64,000 nucleotides of DNA. It comes from Burkholderia sp. L27(2015). Lineage in GTDB: Bacteria; Pseudomonadota; Gammaproteobacteria; Burkholderiales; Burkholderiaceae. The stretch's first letter is position 1, and each line of letters begins with the position of its first letter. Of this stretch, positions 61,221-64,000 are shown one piece after another. Position numbers and translations under genes: made by a program. The DNA lies in NCBI RefSeq assembly GCF_009765705.1, contig NZ_LMUX01000017.1:579516-643515 (forward strand). The letters run 5' to 3'. Under the pieces are notes generated by a model. That model had not been told where the DNA came from. It made no database searches and worked only from the letters and a program-made list of their open reading frames with translations.

Positions 61221-64000
61221 CAAATGCGTTCCATACTCGGCATCCACACGCGCAAGAGCGAATACAGGCGGTCAAGATCGATCGGTTTGGCGAGGTAGTC
61301 GGACGCACCCGCCTTCAGGCACTGCTCCTGATCGTCCTTCATCGCCTTTGCGGTTATCGCAATGATGGGCAGTTTCTCGAAGCGGGGGTCGCGCCGGATA
61401 CGCCGCGTGGCTTCCAATCCATCCAGGCCTGGCATCATGACGTCCATCACAACCAGATCGATATCGGCCACTTCATCGAGCTTGCTGATCGCTTCGAAGC
61501 CGTCGCGACCGATTTCGACCTCGACGCCCTTTTGCTCCAGCGCACTCGTCAGCGCAAAAATATTCCGTACGTCGTCGTCGACCAGCAGAATGCGACGCCC
61601 TTCGAAGAATCGATCGCGGTTGCGTGCGGTTTTGAGCATCGCTTGGCGTTCCAACGAGAGTTCCGACTCCACCTTGTGCAGGAATAGCGTGACTTCATCG
61701 AGCAGGCGTTCGGGCGAACGCGCGCCCTTGATGATGATGGAGCGCGAATATCTAAGCAGATCGGCTTCTTCGTCGCGCGTCAGATTGCGTCCTGTGTAGA
61801 CGATGGCCGGCGGAAAGGCGACGATATGTTCACTGCTCATGCGCTGCAGCAATTCGCGGCCCTGCATATCCGGCAATTTCAAATCGATAATCATGCAGTC
61901 GAAGACGGTCGTGCGCAGCAGGTTCAACGCCTCTTCCCCTGACTCCACTGCCATGATTTCGATATCGTCGTCGCCGATCAGTTGCACCACGCTTTCGCGC
62001 TGGCGCGCATCGTCTTCGACCAGCAGTACGCGCTTCATCTTTTGTGTGAATTTTTCTTCGAGCTTGCGAAACACCACGCGCAGTTGCTCGCGCGTCGTCG
62101 GCTTGATTGCGTAGCCGACCGCGCCCAGATGCATCGCCGTTTCGGTACGGTCGGCCGCTGACACGACATGCACCGGGATATGCCGGGTGTGCGCCTTTTC
62201 CTTCAGTTGCTGCAACACGCTCAGCCCGGAGCGGTCGGGCAGGCGCATGTCGAGCAGGATCGCGTCGGGGCGAAATTGCGCTGCCAAATGCAGGCCGTCC
62301 TCGGCGTTGTGCGCAACCAGGCAGTGGTAGCGCATCTCGTGGGCAAGCTCGAAGAGGATCTGCGCGAAATCGGTTTCGTCTTCGATGACCAGAACCGTGC
62401 GCGCCGTCGATAGGTCGGCGTCGCGGTCATCCGGAAATGCGGGCACGCCCAGCATGTGCTCGGATGCCGCTGACTCGGCGTGTGCGGCGGCAAGGCCTGT
62501 CGGCGTGGCCATAGTCACGCTCGCCAAATTTGAGTGGGCCGCTATTGAAGCCGGAGAGGCCGGGGAGCCTGCGGAAGCCGGGGATGCCACCACGGCAACA
62601 CCACCGGCGCTTGCCGCAACGGCGGCCGGCGATGCCGTTTCCGACCAATGCTGCGGCAAGATCAGCGTAAATGTGCTGCCCTCGCCCGGTGCACTGCTCA
62701 CAGCGATCGAGCCGCCCAATAGTGCGGCCAAATCGCGCGAGATCGAAAGCCCCAGCCCAGTACCCCCGTAGCGCCGGCTGGTTGTGCCGTCCGCTTGCCG
62801 GAACGCTTCGAAAATGATGTCCTGCTGGTCCGACGCGATGCCGATGCCCGAATCCCGAACCGCAAAACTCACGCCATGCGCGCCGCTGTGCCCGATTGTC
62901 AGCGCGATCTTGCCCGTCTCGGTAAATTTGATCGCGTTGGAGAGCAGGTTTTTCAAAATCTGCTCCAAGCGCTGGCGATCGGAAAAAATCGACTGCGGCG
63001 CGCCGGCGTCGATCTCCACCGTCAAAGCCAGATTCTTTTGAACCGCGAGCGGCTCGAACGTTAGCCTAATCGAGTCCGCCAGTTTGCCCAGATTCACATC
63101 GTCCGGCGCCAGCTCCAACTTGCCCGCCTCGACTTTGGAAATATCCAGGATGTCGTTGATCAGGTTCAGCAGGTCGTTGCCGGCCGAGTAGATGGTCTGC
63201 GCGAACTTGACCTGCTCGCCACTGAGGTTGCCGGTGGGATTTTCCGATAACAGCTTGGCCAGGATCAGCGAACTGTTCAACGGCGTGCGCAACTCGTGCG
63301 ACATATTGGCCAGGAACTCCGACTTGTATTGGCTCGCGCGCTGCAAGTCACGGGCGCGCTCCTCCAACTCGATCTGGATCTGGTTCAGTGCACTGTTCTT
63401 CTGGTCCAGCGTCACGGCCTGATCGGCCAGTTGCTCGTTGGTTTGTTCCAACTCGGCCTTTTGGTTCTCGAGGCTTACCTGCGATTCCTCGAGAATGCGC
63501 GACTGCGCTTCCAGTTCCTCATTGGCCGTGCGCAGTTCCTCCTGCTGCACCTGCAGTTCCTCGTTGAGCTGCTGGGTCTCGGCGAGTATGTCCTGCAAGC
63601 GTTGGCGATAAAGCGCGCCTTCGATCGAAGCGCCGATGTTATCGGCGACCAGCAACAGGAACTCGATATCGCGATCGGCGATCGGTCGGACAAAACCGAG
63701 TTCCAGCACGCCATTCACCCGCCCATCGCTATCGAGCGGCACCATGACGACGTGCCTCGGCGGCGCTTCGCCCAAGCCGGACGTTACCTTCACGTAGTGT
63801 TCGGGCACGCTGTCCAGGCGGATCAGACGTTTTTCCGCAGCGCTCTGGCCCACCAGGCCTTCGTTGACGGCGAACGACTGATCGACTCGCTCACTCTCCT
63901 GGCTGAATCCATAGGACGCGAAGCGGCGCAACGTACCGTCCGCTTCGCGCACATACATAGCGCCAACCATCACGCCCAGACGCCCGGCCAGGAACTCCAG
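61220..64000 (-). CDS. Multi-receiver hybrid histidine kinase with GAF domain (5' end outside window)
   Basis: At least 926 residues; the frame stays open to the window end with protein-like sequence ([10 protein letters not shown]) before the first internal ATG, so the true start lies beyond 64000. From the N-terminal side: GAF domain, a long coiled coil ([20 protein letters not shown] onward), HisKA ([14 protein letters not shown]), HATPase ([21 protein letters not shown]), an Ala/Ser/Pro-rich linker of about 60 residues, then three receivers (phospho-Asp in LLDMRLP, IIDLKLP and VMDVMMP). First visible gene of the operon with CheR, CheB and the second hybrid kinase. Confidence 0.93.
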   Translation of the reverse strand: MEFLAGRLGVMVGAMYVREADGTLRRFASYGFSQESERVDQSFAVNEGLVGQSAAEKRLIRLDSVPEHYVKVTSGLGEAPPRHVVMVPLDSDGRVNGVLELGFVRPIADRDIEFLLLVADNIGASIEGALYRQRLQDILAETQQLNEELQVQQEELRTANEELEAQSRILEESQVSLENQKAELEQTNEQLADQAVTLDQKNSALNQIQIELEERARDLQRASQYKSEFLANMSHELRTPLNSSLILAKLLSENPTGNLSGEQVKFAQTIYSAGNDLLNLINDILDISKVEAGKLELAPDDVNLGKLADSIRLTFEPLAVQKNLALTVEIDAGAPQSIFSDRQRLEQILKNLLSNAIKFTETGKIALTIGHSGAHGVSFAVRDSGIGIASDQQDIIFEAFRQADGTTSRRYGGTGLGLSISRDLAALLGGSIAVSSAPGEGSTFTLILPQHWSETASPAAVAASAGGVAVVASPASAGSPASPASIAAHSNLASVTMATPTGLAAAHAESAASEHMLGVPAFPDDRDADLSTARTVLVIEDETDFAQILFELAHEMRYHCLVAHNAEDGLHLAAQFRPDAILLDMRLPDRSGLSVLQQLKEKAHTRHIPVHVVSAADRTETAMHLGAVGYAIKPTTREQLRVVFRKLEEKFTQKMKRVLLVEDDARQRESVVQLIGDDDIEIMAVESGEEALNLLRTTVFDCMIIDLKLPDMQGRELLQRMSSEHIVAFPPAIVYTGRNLTRDEEADLLRYSRSIIIKGARSPERLLDEVTLFLHKVESELSLERQAMLKTARNRDRFFEGRRILLVDDDVRNIFALTSALEQKGVEVEIGRDGFEAISKLDEVADIDLVVMDVMMPGLDGLEATRRIRRDPRFEKLPIIAITAKAMKDDQEQCLKAGASDYLAKPIDLDRLYSLLRVWMPSMERI

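Noticed and set aside
1-64000. CRISPR arrays, tRNA or rRNA genes, prophage or IS elements
   Set aside because: None seen: no regularly spaced repeats, no transposase or integrase frames, no cloverleaf-like or rRNA sequence recognised by eye.

Overview
The window looks like part of a chromosome (or large second replicon) of a Burkholderiaceae-type betaproteobacterium. The support is indirect: G+C-rich coding with third-position bias, many LysR and branched-chain ABC genes, hopanoid-associated hpnI and hpnL, a proteobacterial uronate dehydrogenase/KdgD pathway, and Burkholderia-style ECF sigma/anti-sigma genes. No rRNA, tRNA, CRISPR array, prophage or intact IS element was seen.

Layout. 1-5.8 kb: two tandem paralogous LysR regulators beside a decayed MFS gene, then DUF1993, DUF305 and a hipBA pair. 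5.8-10 kb: a TetR/DUF1348 pair below a perfect 18-bp palindrome, then an ECF sigma module with two anti-sigma-like genes and three matching promoters (GGAATA-N16-GT). 10-15 kb: a hybrid histidine kinase, a LysE exporter and a chemoreceptor whose leader can fold like a riboswitch. 15-21 kb: a uronate block with an amino-acid-type ABC importer, uronate dehydrogenase, a FadR-type regulator and kdgD. 21-30 kb: FUSC, DedA and CBS proteins, a glycosyltransferase, a two-component system, and hpnI-hpnL.

30-57 kb: accessory region. A TetR-EamA unit carries three operator copies that coincide with -10 boxes. It is followed by a large catabolic locus: (i) a minus-strand operon livKHMGF-SDR-DUF1338-second binding protein; (ii) a plus-strand operon PPOX-RraA-ferredoxin reductase-nitrilase-NodB-YCII; (iii) a minus-strand operon of a 992-aa FAD/Fe-S dehydrogenase, a methyltransferase and a LysR regulator. 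Operons (i) and (iii) start from near-identical promoters with a LysR-type box (TTGAA-N5-TTCAA) exactly 20 bp upstream of -35 and a 17-bp spacer. DUF1338 enzymes can turn 2-oxoadipate into D-2-hydroxyglutarate, and the FAD/Fe-S protein resembles D-2-hydroxyglutarate dehydrogenase, so the two co-regulated operons may form one route into 2-oxoglutarate. The input substrate is unknown. This is the best candidate here for an undescribed system. A third, orphan copy of the promoter sits at 55.2 kb near a truncated paralogue of the ABATE protein and a second EamA gene, suggesting past rearrangement. Between them lies a membrane-bound gluconate-2-dehydrogenase-like trio.

57-64 kb: a GlxA-type regulator, then a signalling operon in which a multi-receiver hybrid kinase (cut by the window end), CheR, a stand-alone CheB and a second hybrid kinase are translationally coupled.
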